In this document: positions 19,461 through 32,850 of the stretch, piece after piece
How positions within the stretch are numbered: position 1 is the stretch's first letter
Layout of the letters: every line of letters starts with the position of its first letter
Assembly (NCBI GenBank): GCA_002104905.1
Contig: MCFE01000611.1
Location: 1 to 53,036 of the forward strand
DNA: 53,036 nucleotides
Reading direction: 5' to 3'
DNA from: Basidiobolus meristosporus CBS 931.73
Lineage: Eukaryota > Basidiobolomycota > Basidiobolomycetes > Basidiobolales > Basidiobolaceae
Notes under the pieces: generated by a model
Database searches by the model: none
What the model saw: only the letters and a program-made list of their open reading frames with translations
What the model was told of the DNA's origin: nothing
Translations under genes and position numbers: made by a program

Positions 19461-22400
19461 GGATGGGCCTGGAGTGAAGTGGCTGACATCAAGGACCTGG
19501 GCATAGTGAGACCAGTTCAGATCTACCTTGGTCCTGGTGATAAATTTTGGGATCTAAAACCTTTATCAAGGTGCCAATAATTTTGATCATGCATATTGCT
19601 CCATGTAACAACAGTGGAAGTCCAGGGCCTAGGCAAGGTAATGTAACTGAGATATAGAGCCTTGGTCTAGATGCTGAAGGTTGTAATATTGAATATTGCT
19701 CAATCTCATGAGAATTGAGATCTGAAACTTGGGTCCAGGTGCTGAAAGTTGTAACTATGCATATTGCTCAATGTAATGAAACTGGGAATCCAGTGCCATG
19801 GCATTATGATGCAAGTTGAGACCTCAGACCTGAGTCCATGTGCTGAAAGTTGTGATCATTGACATTGCTCAGTATTATGAAAGTTAGTATTCAGGACTTG
19901 CACCTGGTAATATAAAATGATATCAAGGACCTTGACTAAGGTGCTGGAAGTTGCAATCTTGGATATTACTCAATGCAAGGGTAGTTGATCTCCAGGACCT
20001 TTGCATAATGATGAAGGGTGGCATCCAACAACTTGGTCCAGATGCAGAAAGTTAAAATACTGGATATTGCTCAATTTCTTGAGCATACAAATTCAGGACC
20101 AGGGCATGTAATGTAGGTTTAAATCTAAGAAATAGTCCAGTTCCTGAAAGTTGCAATCTTACATACTGCTCAATGTAATGAGGGTTGATAGCCAGGACCT
20201 TAGCTGAGGCAATAAGAGCCAAGATCTAAGACCTAAATACAGGTGATAAAAGTTGTGATGTTGTACCTGGGCTCAAGGTGTTGAAAGTTGTGTTGTTGGA
20301 TGTTACTTTTTTTAATAAGATTTGATATCCAGGACCTGTGAATAGCAATACAAGCTAAGATTTAGAACTTGGGTCCAAGTGTTAAAAGTTGAGGTCTAGG
20401 ACCTGGGTGCTGCAAGCTGTAGTTGATGATACTGCCCAATGTTTTGAGCGCTAGTATCCAGAACCTGGGTCAAGGTGCCAAAAGTTGACATCTAGGGCCT
20501 GGATTCAGGTGATGAAAGTTGAGATGTAGGACCAGGGCTCAAGGTGCTAAAACCCAAATTGTTGGATATTGCTCAATTTAATGAGATTTGGTATCCAGGA
20601 AATGGACATAGTAATGCAAGCTAAAATCTAGGACCTGGGTCCAAGTGAGGAAGGTTGAGACTTACAACTATGGCCAAGGCACTAGAAAAAGTTATCTTAT
20701 ATACTGCACCACTCAATGATAGTTAATATCACAGCTCAGGACATAATAATAATGCAACAGATCTACCTGGGTACCAATGATTAATGTTAGATCTATAACT
20801 CTGTCAAGGTGGCAAAAGTTTTAATCTTTGATACTGCTCATTATAACAAGTATATACCAGACATAGCCAATTTGTTGCAATCTAAGATATAAAATCTTAG
20901 TCAAGATGCTGAAAATTATAATAATGGATATTCATAGACCTAGGCAATGTGATGTATTGTGAGATCTACAACTGGAGTCAAAGTGTGTAATGTTAAGATT
21001 ATGCATATTGCTCAATGCAATAGGTGCTAATATCCAAGACCAATGTCAAGGTGCTGAAAGTAGATATCTAGGATCTGAGCAGGCATGATGATTGGTAAGA
21101 TCTTGAGCTGGGGTCCAGGTGACAAAATTTGATATGTACAACCCTTGTTCAAGTAGCTGAAAGTTGAAATTGTGGATATTACTCAATAAGATGAGGGTTG
21201 ATATCAAGGACAGGGTTAAGGTGCTTAAACTTCATATCCAAGACCTGAGCTTAGATGATCACAGCTAGGATCTTGAACCTGTGTATATGTACTCTGAGAT
21301 ACAAGACCAGGTCTGAAGGTGCTAAAAGCAAAGCTGTTGAATATTGCTCAATTTATTGATATTTTGTATCTAGAACCTGAGCTTGGTAATGCAAGCTAAG
21401 ATCCCAGGCCAGGTTTCAAGGTGCTAAAAGCTAAGCTGTTGAATATTGCTCAATGTAATGACATTTTGTACCTAGAACCTCAGCTTGGTAATGCAAGCTA
21501 CGATCCCAGACCTGGGTCCAAGTGATGAAAGCTGAGATGCAGGACCAGGGTCTGGGTGCTGAAAGTTTGGGATATTACTTGATACAATGAGGGTTACTAT
21601 CCAGGACCAGGTTAAAGGGTTGAAGGTAGATATCTGGTACCTGAGTATAGGTGATGATAGCTAATATCCTGAGCCTGGGCCCAGGTCATGAAACTTGACA
21701 TGCGGGACCTGGGTTCAAGATGTTGAAAGTTGTAATGTTGAGTATTGCCCAAATCAATCAGGGTTGATATCCAGGATTTAGACATGGCAGTGCAGGCTAA
21801 GATTTAGAACCTTGGTCCAAATTATGAAAGTGGAGATATAGGATGTGGGTTCAGGTGCAGAAAGTAAAGCTTTGGATATTTCTCCACAAAATGTGGGTTG
21901 TCTTCCAGGACCTTTGTCCAAGTGAAGAGGGCATTGATGTAGAACCTGGTTTAAGGTGATGAAAGTAGGAATGTAGGACCTGGGCTCAAGGTACCTAAAG
22001 TTATAATGTTGGATATAGTGCAATTTGATTATATTTCATTTCTAAAACCTGAGCATGGTAATGCAAGCTAATAACATGGACCTGGGTCTAAGCAATAAAA
22101 GGTCATATATAAAACCTATGTTCAATTTGTGAAATTTGAAATTTTGAATATTGCTTATTAAATAAGGGTTGATATCTGGACCAGGATCAAGGTGCTGAAG
22201 GTGGATATCTTGGACCTGGTTATAGGTGATAATAGCCAAGATTGTGAACCTATGTTGGGGTGATAAATGTAAAGATGTAGGACCTGAGTTCAAGGTGCCA
22301 GAAGGTGAAATATTCAATATTGCTCAGTTTAATCAGAGTTGACATCCAGAACCCAGACATGCTAATGCAACCTAAGATCCAGGACCCGGGTTGAAGTGAT

Positions 22401-22540
22401 GAAAGTTTAGATCTAGGACCTGGGTCCAGGTGCTGAATGATGACAAGTTTGACTCTGCTCAAGAAATTGAGGAGTATCATCCATAACCTAGGTGTAGATG
22501 ATAAGGAAAGAGATTTCAAACCTGGGCTCAAGATGCTGGA
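19461..22540 (+). repeat. Array I, degenerate left flank
   Basis: Diverged tandem repeats alternating a GC-rich module (AGGACCTGGGTCCAGGTG) with an AT-rich module (TTGGATATTGCTCAATG). By hand, successive AT modules start about 69, 101, 99, 98, 105, 131, 135, 134, 137 and 128 bp apart, so spacing clusters near 2, 3 and 4 times 34 bp. No coding sequence. Confidence 0.85.
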
Positions 22541-25500
22541 TGTTTACATGTCAGATACTGCCCTATTAAATGAGATTTGTTATCCAGGACCTAGGTACAG
22601 GTGCTGAAGGATAACAGCCATGACCTGGGACCATGTGCTGAAGGATGAGACCTAGGACCTTGGAACCGGTGCTGAAAGTTGAGAACTAGGACCCAGGTCC
22701 TGGTGCCAAAGGTTGAGATCTAGGTTGTGGGTCCTGGTGTTGAAGGAAGTAATTTGAGACCTGGGCCCAGCTGCTGAAGGATAAAATCCATGACTTGGGT
22801 ACAGGTACTGAAGGTTGAGATCTAGGACCTGGATCCTGGTGCTGAAGGTTGAAATCTACAACTTGCATCTTGGTAACCCAGACCTTTATCCAAGTTCTTA
22901 AATTTGAGATTTAGGGCCTGGGTCCAGATGCTGATGGTGGACATTTTGGACATTGCTCAAAAAAATGAGGAGTTTCATCCACAACCTAGGTCTGGGAGAT
23001 AAGGGAAGAGACATGGGCTCCAGATGCCAGAGGTTGTCATGTCACATATTGTTCTACTAAATGAGACTTGTCATCCATGATCTAGGTCCAAGTGATCAAA
23101 GTTGAGATCCAAGACCTGAGTCCAGGTGCTGAAAGTTGAGATCTAAGACCTGGCCCCAGGTGCTGAAAGTTGAGATCTAGGACCTGGGTCCAGGTTCTGC
23201 AGGATGAGATCTAGGACCTGTGTCCAGGTGCTGAAAGCTGAGATCTAGGACCTGGGTCCAGGTGCTGGTGGATGAGATATAGGACTTGTGTACAGGTGCT
23301 GAAGGTTGAGATCAACAACCTGGGTCCAGGTGCTGAAGGATGAGATCTAGGACCTGTGTCCAGGTACTGAAGGTTGAGATCAACAACCTGGGTCCAGGTG
23401 CTGAAGCTTGAGATCTAGGACATGGCCCCAGGTGCTGAAGCTTGAGATCTAGGACATGGCCCCAGGTGCTGAAGAACAAAAGCCATAATCTGGATCCGGG
23501 TGCCAAAGGATGTGTTTAAGGTCCTGGGTGCAGGTGGCAAAAGTTGAAATATAAGACCTGGGACCAGGTGTTGAAGGACTAGACCTGGAACCTAGGTCCA
23601 GCATCTGGGTCCAGGTGCTGAAGGATAAGATCTAGGACCTGTGTCCAGGTGTTGTAGGATGAGATCTAGGACCTGTGTCCAGGTGCTGAAGGATGAGATC
23701 TAGGACATGTGCCCAGGTGCTGAAAGTTGAGATCTAAGACCTGGGTCCAGGTGATGAAGGATAAGGGCCATGATGAAGGATGATATCTAGTACCTGTGTC
23801 CAGATGCTGAAGCCTGAGACTTAGGACCTGGATCCAGGTGCTCAAAGTAGAGTTCTACAACCTTAAGCTGAAGAATGAGATCTAGGACCTGGGCCCAGGT
23901 GCTGAAATTTGAGATATAGGACCTGGGTGCAGGTGATGAAGGACAAGGTCCATGACCTGGATCCAGGTGCTGAAGGATGAGATCTAGGTCCTGGGCACAG
24001 GTGCTGAACAATAAGAATAATGACCTGGGTCTAAGTGCTGAAAGTGGAGATCCATGACCTGGGTCCAGGTGCTGAAAGTGGATATCCATGAACTGGATCC
24101 TGGTGCTGAAGGTTGAGATCTAGGTCCTGGGTCCTGGTGTTGAAGGAAGTAATTTGAGACCTGGGCCCAGCTGCTGAAGGATAAAATCCATGACTTGGGT
24201 CCAAGTACTGAAGGTTGAGATCTAGGACCTGGATCCTGGTGCTGAAGGTTGAGATCTACAACCTGCATCTTGGTAACCCAGACCTTTGTCCAAATTCTTA
24301 AATTTGAGATTTAGGGACTGGGTCCAGATGCTGATGGTGGACATTTTGGACATTGCTCAAAAAAATGAAGAGTTTCATCCACAACCTAGGTCTGGGAGAT
24401 AAGGGAAGAGACATGGGCTCCAGATGCCAGAGGTTGTCATGTCACATATTGCTCTACTAAATGAGACTTGTCATCCATGATATAGGTCCAAGTGATTGAA
24501 GTTGAGATCCAAGGCCTGAGTCCAGGTGCTGAAAGTTGAGATCTAGGACCTGGCCCCAGGTGCTGAAAGTTCAGATCTAGGACCTGGCCCCAGGTGCTGA
24601 AAGTTGAGATCTAGGACCTGGCCCCAGGTGCTGAAAGTTGAGATCTAGGACCTGGGTCCAGGTGCTGAAAGTTGAGATCTAGGACCTGGGTCCAGGTGCT
24701 GAAAGTTGAGATCTAGGACCTGGGTCCAGGTACTGCAGGATGAGATCTAGGACCTGTGTCCAGGTGTTGAAAGCTGAGATCTAGGACCTGGGTCCAGGTG
24801 CTGACAGATGAGATATAGGACTTGTGTACAGGTGCTGAAGGTTGAGATCAACAACCTGGGTCCAGGTACTGAAAGTTGAGATCTAGGACCTGGTTCCAGG
24901 TGCTGAAAGTTGAGATCTAGGACTTTGGCCCAGGTGCTGAAAGTTGCAATCTAGGACCTGGGTCCAGGTGCTGCAGGATGAGATCTAGGACCTGTGTCCC
25001 GGTGCTGAAAGCTGAGATCTAGGACCTGGGTCCAGGTGTTGCAGGATGAGATCCATCAGGTGGGTCCAAGTGCTGAAGCTTGAGATCTAGGACCTAGGTT
25101 CAGGTGCTGAAAATTGAGGTCTAGGACCTGGGTCCAGGTGCTGAAGGATGAGATATAAAACTTGTGTACAGGTGCTGAAGGTTGAGATCAACAACCTGTG
25201 TCCAGGTGCTGAAGGTTGAGATCAACAACCTGGGTCCAGGTGCTGAAGCTTGAGATCTAGGATCTGGGCCCAGGTGCTGAAGAACAAAAGCCATAATCTG
25301 GATCCAGGTGCTGAAGGATAAGATCTAGGACCTGTATCCAGGTGCTGAAGGATGAGATCTAGGACCTATGTCCAGGTGCTGAAGGAAGAGATCTAGGACC
25401 TGTGTCCAGGTGCTGAAAGTTGAGATCTAAGACCTGGGTCCAGGTGATGAAGGATAAGAGCCATGATGAAGGATGATATATAGGACCTGTGTCCAGATGC

Positions 25501-28110
25501 TGAAGACTGAGATTTAGGACCTGGATCCAGGTGCTCAAAGTAGAGTTCTACAACCTTAAGCTGAAGAATGAGATCTAGGACCTGGGCCCAGGTGCTGAAA
25601 TTTGAGATATAGGACCTGGGTGCAGGTGATGAAGGACAAGGTCCATGACCTGGATCCAGGTGCTGAAGGATGAGATCTAGGTCCTGGCCACAGGTGCTGA
25701 ACAATAAGAATAATGACCTGGGGCCAGGTGCTGAAGAATGAGATCCATGACATAGGTCCAGGTGCTGCAACTTGAGATCTTGGACCTAGGTCCAGGTGTT
25801 GAAGGATAAGGGCAATGACCTGGGACCAGGTGCTGAAGGATAAGACATAGGATCTGGGTCCAGGTGCTGAAAGTGAAGATCCATGGCCTGGTTCCAGGTG
25901 CTGAAAGTGGAGATCCATGACCTGGATCCAGGTGCTAAAGGATGAGATCCAGGTCCTGGGCATAGGTGCTGAACAATAAGAATAATGACCTGGGAGCAGG
26001 TGATGCCGCTTGAGATCTTGGACCTAGGTCCAGGTGTTGAAGGATAAGAGCAATGACCTGGGACCAGGTGCTGAAGGATAAGACCTATGACCTGGGTCCA
26101 GGTGCTGAAAGTGGTGATCCAGGACCTGGATCCAGGTGCTCAAGGTTGAGATCAAAAACCTAGGTCCAGGTGCTGAAGGATGAGACCCAGGACCTAGGTC
26201 CAAGTGCTGAAGGATGAGAATTAGGATCTAGGTCCAAGTGCTGAAGGATGGGACCTAGGATCTAGGTCCAGGTGCTTAAAGTTGAGATCTAGGACCTGGG
26301 TCCAGGTGCTGAAGGTTGAGATCTACAACCTGGGTCTTGGTAACCAGGACCTTTATTCAAGTGCTTATATATGAGATCTAGGGCATGGGTCCAGGTGCTG
26401 AAGGATAAGAGCCATGGCTTGGGACCAGGTGCTGAAGGATGAGACCTAGGATCTGGGTCCAAGTGCTGAAAGTTGAGATCAAGGACCTAGGTCCAGGTGC
26501 TGAGGGATAACAGATGTGACCTGGGACCAGGTGCTGAAGGATGAGACCTAGGACCTAGGCCAAGGTGCTGAAGGAAAAGATCCATGATGTGAGCCCAGGT
26601 GCTGAAGCTTCAGATCTTAGACCTAGGTCCAGGTGCTGAAGGATAAGAGCCATGACTTGGGACCTGGTGCTGAATGATTAGACCTAGCACCTTGGACCAG
26701 GTGCTCAAAGTTGGGATCTAGGTCATGGGTCCAGGTGTTGAAGGAAGTGATCTAAGACCTGGGTCAAGGTGCTCAAGGATAAGATCCATGATGTGGGTCC
26801 AGGTACTAAAAGTTGAGATCTAGGACCTGAATCCAGGTGCTGAAGGTTGAGATCTACAACCTAGGTCCAGGTGCTGAAGGATGAGACCTAGGACCTAGGT
26901 CCAGGTGCTTAAAGTTGAGATCTAGGACCTGGATCCAGGTGCTCAAGGTTGAGATCAACAACCTAGGTCCAGGTGCTGAAGGATGAGACCCAGGACCTAG
27001 GTCCAAGTGCTGAAGGATGAGAATTAGGATCTAGGTCCAAGTGCTGAAGGATGGGACCTAGGATCTAGGTCCAGGTGCTTAAAGTTGAGATCTAGGACCT
27101 GGGTCCAGGTGCTGAAGGTTGAGATCTACAACCTGGGTCTTGGTAACCAGGACCTTTGTTCAAGTGCTTATATATGAGATCTAGGGCATGGGTCCAGGTG
27201 CTGAAGGATAAGAGCCATGGCTTGGGACCAGGTGCTGAAGGATGAGACCTAGGATCTGGGTCCAAGTGCTGAAAGTTGAGATCAAGGACCTAGGTCCATG
27301 TGCTGAAGGATAACAGATGTGACCTGGGACTAGGTGCTGAAGGATGAGACCTAGGCCCTGGGTCAAGGTGCTGAAGGAAAAGATCCATGATGTGAGTGCA
27401 GGGGCTGAAGGATAAGAGCCATGGTTTGGGACCTGGTGTTGAATGATAAGACCTAGCACCTTAGTCCAGGTGCTCAAAGTTGGGATCTAGGTCATGGGTC
27501 CAGGTGTTGAAGGAAGTGATCTAAGACCTGGGTCAAGGTGCTCAAGGATAAGATACATGATGTGGGTCCAGGTACTAAAAGCTGAGATATAGGACCTGGA
27601 TCCTGGTGCTGAAGGTTGAAATCTACAAAGTGGGTCTTGGTAACCCAGACCTTTGTCCAAGTACTTAAATATGAGATAGAGGACCTGGGTCCAGGTGCTG
27701 ATGATGGACTTTTTGAACATTGCTTAAAAAATCAGGAGTTTCATCCACAACCTAGGTGTAGGAGATAAGTGAAGATGTTTAGAATCTGGGCACCAGATGC
27801 CTGAGGTTGTCTCCAGATGCCAGAGGTTGTCATGTCACATATTGCTCTACTAAATGAGATTGTCATTCATGATCAAGATCCTGGTGATCAAAGTTGAGAT
27901 TCAAGACCCAAGTCCAGGTGCTGTTGCTTAAGATCCAGGATGTGGGTCTAGGTGCGGAAGGATGAGATCCAGGTCCTGTGTCCAGGTGCTGAAAGGTGAG
28001 ATCTAGGACTTGGGTCCTGGTGCTGAAAGGTGAGATCTAGGACCTGGATCCAGGTGCTGAAGGATAAGAGCCAATACTTAGGACCTGGGTCCAGGTGCTG
28101 AAGCCTGAGA
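22541..28110 (+). repeat. Array I, homogeneous 34-bp core
   Basis: Tandem units of 34 bp, each with the core GACCTGGGTCCAGGTGCTGA followed by AAGTTGAGATCTAG. The best-preserved run is 24500-24800. The unit is about 53% GC, has no CpG in its consensus and contains the inverted repeat ACCTGG-GT-CCAGGT. Larger duplications lie inside it: 22705-23100 recurs 1400 bp on, 23770-24010 recurs 1693 bp on, and 26135-26830 recurs 803 bp on. Open frames here are by-products of the repeat. Confidence 0.95.
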
Positions 28111-31100
28111 CTTAGGAACTAGAGCCAGTTGTTGATTGCAAATTTGATATTACTCTATTAATTCCAATACAACATCAAGGACCTGGGTTTAGGGGATAAA
28201 GGCTGGGATTTAGGACCTAGAGCCAGGTGCTGACTGCATGTTAGATATAACTCTATTAATTGAGAAGTGTTCTTCAGGAACAAGGTTCAGGTGAATAAAG
28301 TTGAAAACTGGGACCTGGGTCCACGTACTGAAGGCCAAGATTTAGGATCTGGGGCCAGGTGCTGATTGCATGTTTGATATTGCTTTATTAATTCTAGTAT
28401 TACATCCAGGAACCGGGTCCAGGTGCTGAAGGCTGAGATTTAGGGCCTAAAGCCAGATGCTGACTGCCTGTTAGATAATACTCTAGTAATTCCAATATGA
28501 CATCAAGGATCTGAGTCTACGTGCTGATGGCTGAGATTTAGGGGCTAGAGCTAGGTGCTGATTGCAGATTGATATTACTCTACTAATTAAGAATTGTTAA
28601 TCAGGACCATGGTTCAGGTGAATATGTTTAAGGCCAGGACCTGGTTCCAGGTATTGAAAACTGAGATTTAGGACCTAGAGTCTGGTACTGATTGCATATT
28701 GGTTATCACTCTCTTAATTCCAATATGACATCCAGAACCTGGGATAGGTGCTTAAAGCTGAGTTTAGGTGCTGTAGGCTGTGACTTATGACTTAGAGCTA
28801 GGTGCTGATTGCATGTTAGATATTACCCTAGTAATTCCAATATGACATCCAGGACCTGGGTCCAGGCGCTGAAGATTGAGATTAAGGACCTAGAGCCAGG
28901 TACTAATTGCATGTTGAATATTGCACTATTAATTCCAATATGACATCAAGGACCTGGGTCCAGGTGCTAAAGGCTGAGACTTAGGACCTAGAGCCAGGTG
29001 CAGATTTCATGTTGGTTATTACTCTATTTATTCCAGTATGACATCCAGGTACTGGGTCCAGGTGATTAAAGCTGAGATTTAGGACCCAGAGGCCAATGCT
29101 GATTGCTTATTGAATATCACTCTATTAGTTCTGATATGATATCCAGGATCTGGGTCCAGGTGCTTGAAACTGAGATATAGGGCCCAGAGCCAGGTGTTGA
29201 TTCCATGTTTGTTAAATACTTGATTAATTCCAGCATGTCATCCAGGACCTTGGTCTAGGTGCTGAAGGCTAAGAATTAGGACTTGGAGCCAGGTGCCAAT
29301 TTCATGTTTGATATTACTATATTTATTCCTGTGTGACATCCAGGACCTGGATCCAGGTGCTTAAAGCTGTGTATTAGGACCTAGAGCCTGGTGCTGATTG
29401 CATGCTTGATATTACTCTATTAATTACAGTATGACATCTAGGACCTGGGCCCAGATGCCTTAAGCTGAGATTTAAGGACCCAGAGCCAGGTGCCGATTAA
29501 ATGTTGCATATCACTCTATTGATTCCAATATGACATCCAAGACCTGGGTCCAGGTGCTGAAAGCATAGATCAAGGACCTAGAGCCAGGTGAGGATTTCAT
29601 GTTGGTTATTACTCTATTGATTCCAGTATGACATCCAGGACCTTGGTCCAGGTGATAAAGGCTGAGACTTAGGACCTAGAGCCAGGTGCTGCTTGCGTGT
29701 TTGATATTACACTGTTGATTCTAGTATTACATCTAGGACCTGGGTCCAGGTTCTGAAGGTCAAGATTTAAAACCTAGAGCCAGGTGCTGATTGCATGCTT
29801 GATATTATTCTTTTAATTCCAGTATGACATCCAGGACCTGGTTCCAGGTGCTGAAGGTGGAGATTTAGGATATAGAGTCAGGTGAGGATTTCATGTTGGT
29901 TATTACACTATTAATTCCAGTATGGCATTCAGGACCTGGGTCAAGGTGCTTAAAGCTGAGATTGAGGACCTAGAGCCAGATGCTGATTGCTTGTTGAATA
30001 TCACTCTATTAATTCCAATATGATATCCAGTACCTGGTTCCAGGTGCTTAAAGCTGAGATTTAGGGCCCAGAGCCAGGTGTTGATTTCATGTTTGTTTTT
30101 ACTCTATTGATTCTAGCATGACATCCAAGACCTTGGTCTAGGTGCTGAAGGCTGAGATATAGGACCTGGAGCTAGATGTGGATTTTGTGTTTGTTATTAC
30201 TCTATTAATTCCAATATGTCATACAGGACCTTGGTCTAGGGGCTGAAGACTATTATTTAGGACCTGGAGCCAGGTGCATATTTCATGTTTGTTATTACTC
30301 TGCTTATTCCAATATGACATCCTGGACCTGGGTTTAGGTGCTTAAAGCTAAAATTTAGGACTTGGAGCCAGGTGCCAATTTCATTTTAGATATTACTAAA
30401 TTAATTACAGTATGACATCTAGGACCTGGCCCCAGGTGCTGGAAGCTGAGATTTAGGAAACAGAGCTGGGAGCTGATTAAATGTTGCACATCACTCTATT
30501 AATTCCAATATGACATCCTGGACCTGGGTCCAGGTGCTTAAAGCTGAGTATTAGGACCTAGAGCCAGGTGCTGATTGCATGTTTGATATTACTCTATCAA
30601 TTACAGTATGATATCTAGGACCTGGGCCCAGATGCCTTGAGCTGAGATTTGCGACCCAGAACCAGGTGCTGACTTTATGGTTGTTATTACTCTATTAACT
30701 CCAGTGTGTCATCTATGACCTGGGCCCAGGTGCTGAAAGCTGACACTTAGGACCTAGAGCCAGGTGTTGATTGCATGTTTGATATTACACTTTTGATTCC
30801 AGTTTTACATCCAGGACCTGGGTCCAGGTTCTGAAGGTCAAGATTTGGGACCTAGAGCCAGGTGCTGATTGCATGTTTGATATTATTCTATTAATTCCAG
30901 TATGACATCCAGGACCTGCTTCCAGGTGCTGAAGGTGGAGATTTAGGATGTAGTGTCAGGTGAGGATTTTATGCTGGTTATTACACTATTAATTCCAGTA
31001 TGGCATTCAGGACCTGGGTCAAGGTGCTTAAAGCTGAGATTGAGGACCTAGAGCCAGATGCTGATTGCTTGTTGAATATCACTCTATTAATTCCAATATG

Positions 31101-32850
31101 ATATCCAGTACCTGGTTCCAGGTGCTTAAAGCTGAGATTTAGGGCCCAGAGCCAGGTGTTGATTTCATGTTTGTTTTTACTCTATTGATTCTAGCATGAC
31201 ATCCAAGACCTTGGTCTAGGTGATGAAGGCTGAGATATAGGACCTGGAGCTAGATGTGGATTTTGTGTTTGTTATTACTCTATTAATTCCAATATGTCAT
31301 ACAGGACCTTGGTCTAGGGGCTGAAGACTATTATTTAGGACCTGGAGCCAGGTGCATATTTCATGTTTGTTATTACTCTGCTTATTCCAATATGACATCC
31401 TGGACCTGGGTTTAGGTGCTTAAAGCTCAAATTTAGGACTTGGAGCCAGGTGCCATATTTCATTTTAGATATTACTAAATTAATTACAGTATGACATCTA
31501 GGACCTGGCCCCAGGTGCTGGAAGCTGAGATTTAGGAAACAGAGCTGGGAGCTGATTAAATGTTGCATATCACTCTATTAATTCCAATATGACATCCTGG
31601 ACCTGGGTCCAGGTGCTTAAAGCTGAGTATTAGGACCTAGAGCCAGGTGCTGATTGCATGTTTGATATTACTCTATCAATTACAGTATGATATCTAGGAC
31701 CTGGGCCAGCTGCCTTGAGCTGAGATATGGCACTCAGAACCAGGTGCTGACTTTATGATTGTTATTACTCTATTAACTCCAGTATGTCATCTATGACCTG
31801 GGCCCAAGTGCTGAAAGCTGAGACTTAGGACCTAGAGCCAGGTGCTGATTGCCTGTTTGATATTACACTGTTGATTCCAGTATTGCATCCAGGACCTGGG
31901 TCCAGGTTCTGAAGGTTAAGATTTGGGACCTAGGGCCAGGTGCTGATTGCATGTCTGATATTACTCTATTAATTCCAGTATGACATTCAGGACCTGGTTC
32001 CTGGTGCTGAAGGTGGAGATTTAGGACATAGAGCCTGGTGAGGATTTCATGCTGGTTATTACTCTATTAATGCCGGTATGATATTCAGGATTTGGGTCCA
32101 GGTGCTTAAAGCTCAGATTTAGAACCTAGAGTCAGATGTTGATTGCTAGTTGAATATCACTCTATTAGTTCCAATATGATAACCAGGACCTGGGTCCAGG
32201 TGCTTGAAGCTGAGATTTAGGGCCCAGAGCCAGGTGTTGATTTCATGTTTGTTTTTACTTTATTAATACCAGTATGTCATCAAGGACCTTGGTCCAGGTG
32301 CTGAGGACTAATAATTAGGATCTGGAGCCAGGTGCAGATTTCATGTTTGTTAATACTCTGTCTAATCCAATATGACATCCTGGACCTGGGTTTAGGTGCT
32401 TAAAGCTGAGATTTAGCACCTGCAGCCAGGTGCCAATTTTATGTTTGATAATTCTATACTTATTCCTGTATGACATCCAGGACCTGTGTCCAGGTGCTGA
32501 AAGCTGAGATCAAGGACCTAGAGCCAGGTGAGGACTTCATGTTGTTTATTACTTTATTAACTCCAGTACAACATCTAGGACCTTGGTCTAGGTGATAAAG
32601 GCTGAGACTCAGGACCTAGAGCCAGGTGCTGATTGCATGTTTGATATTACTCTGTTAATTCCAGTATCACATCTAGGACCTGGGTCCAGGTTCTGAAGGT
32701 TGGGATTTAGGACCTAGAGACAGGTGCCAATTCCATGTTTGATATCAATCTATTAATTCCATTATTACTTCCAGGACCTGGGTGCAAGTTCTGATGGTTG
32801 AGATTTAGAACCTGCGTCCTGGTATTGAAAGATGAGCTTTTGGATAAAGC
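28111..32850 (+). repeat. Array I, 98-bp-period block
   Basis: About 48 tandem units of about 98 bp. Each has a GC-rich half (GACCTGGGTCCAGGTGCTGA and ACCTAGAGCCAGGTGCTGAT) and an AT-rich half (TTGATATTACTCTATTAATT then CCAGTATGACATCC). A higher-order period of about 1078 bp (11 units) is visible: the segment from 29728 recurs at about 30808 and again at about 31890. No coding sequence. Confidence 0.93.

Noticed and set aside
21778-27720. Many minus-strand open frames of 60-135 codons with repeats such as 'QHLDPGPRSQ' and 'STWTQVLDL'
   Set aside because: They are translations of the 34-bp minisatellite. As 34 is not a multiple of three, each frame cycles through all phases every 102 bp and gives a 34-residue protein repeat. 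Frames stay open only where the TAG in the unit is mutated. No start context or unique sequence supports a gene.
22541-28110. CRISPR-like regular repeats
   Set aside because: Units are contiguous without unique spacers, no cas-like genes are present and the setting is eukaryotic.
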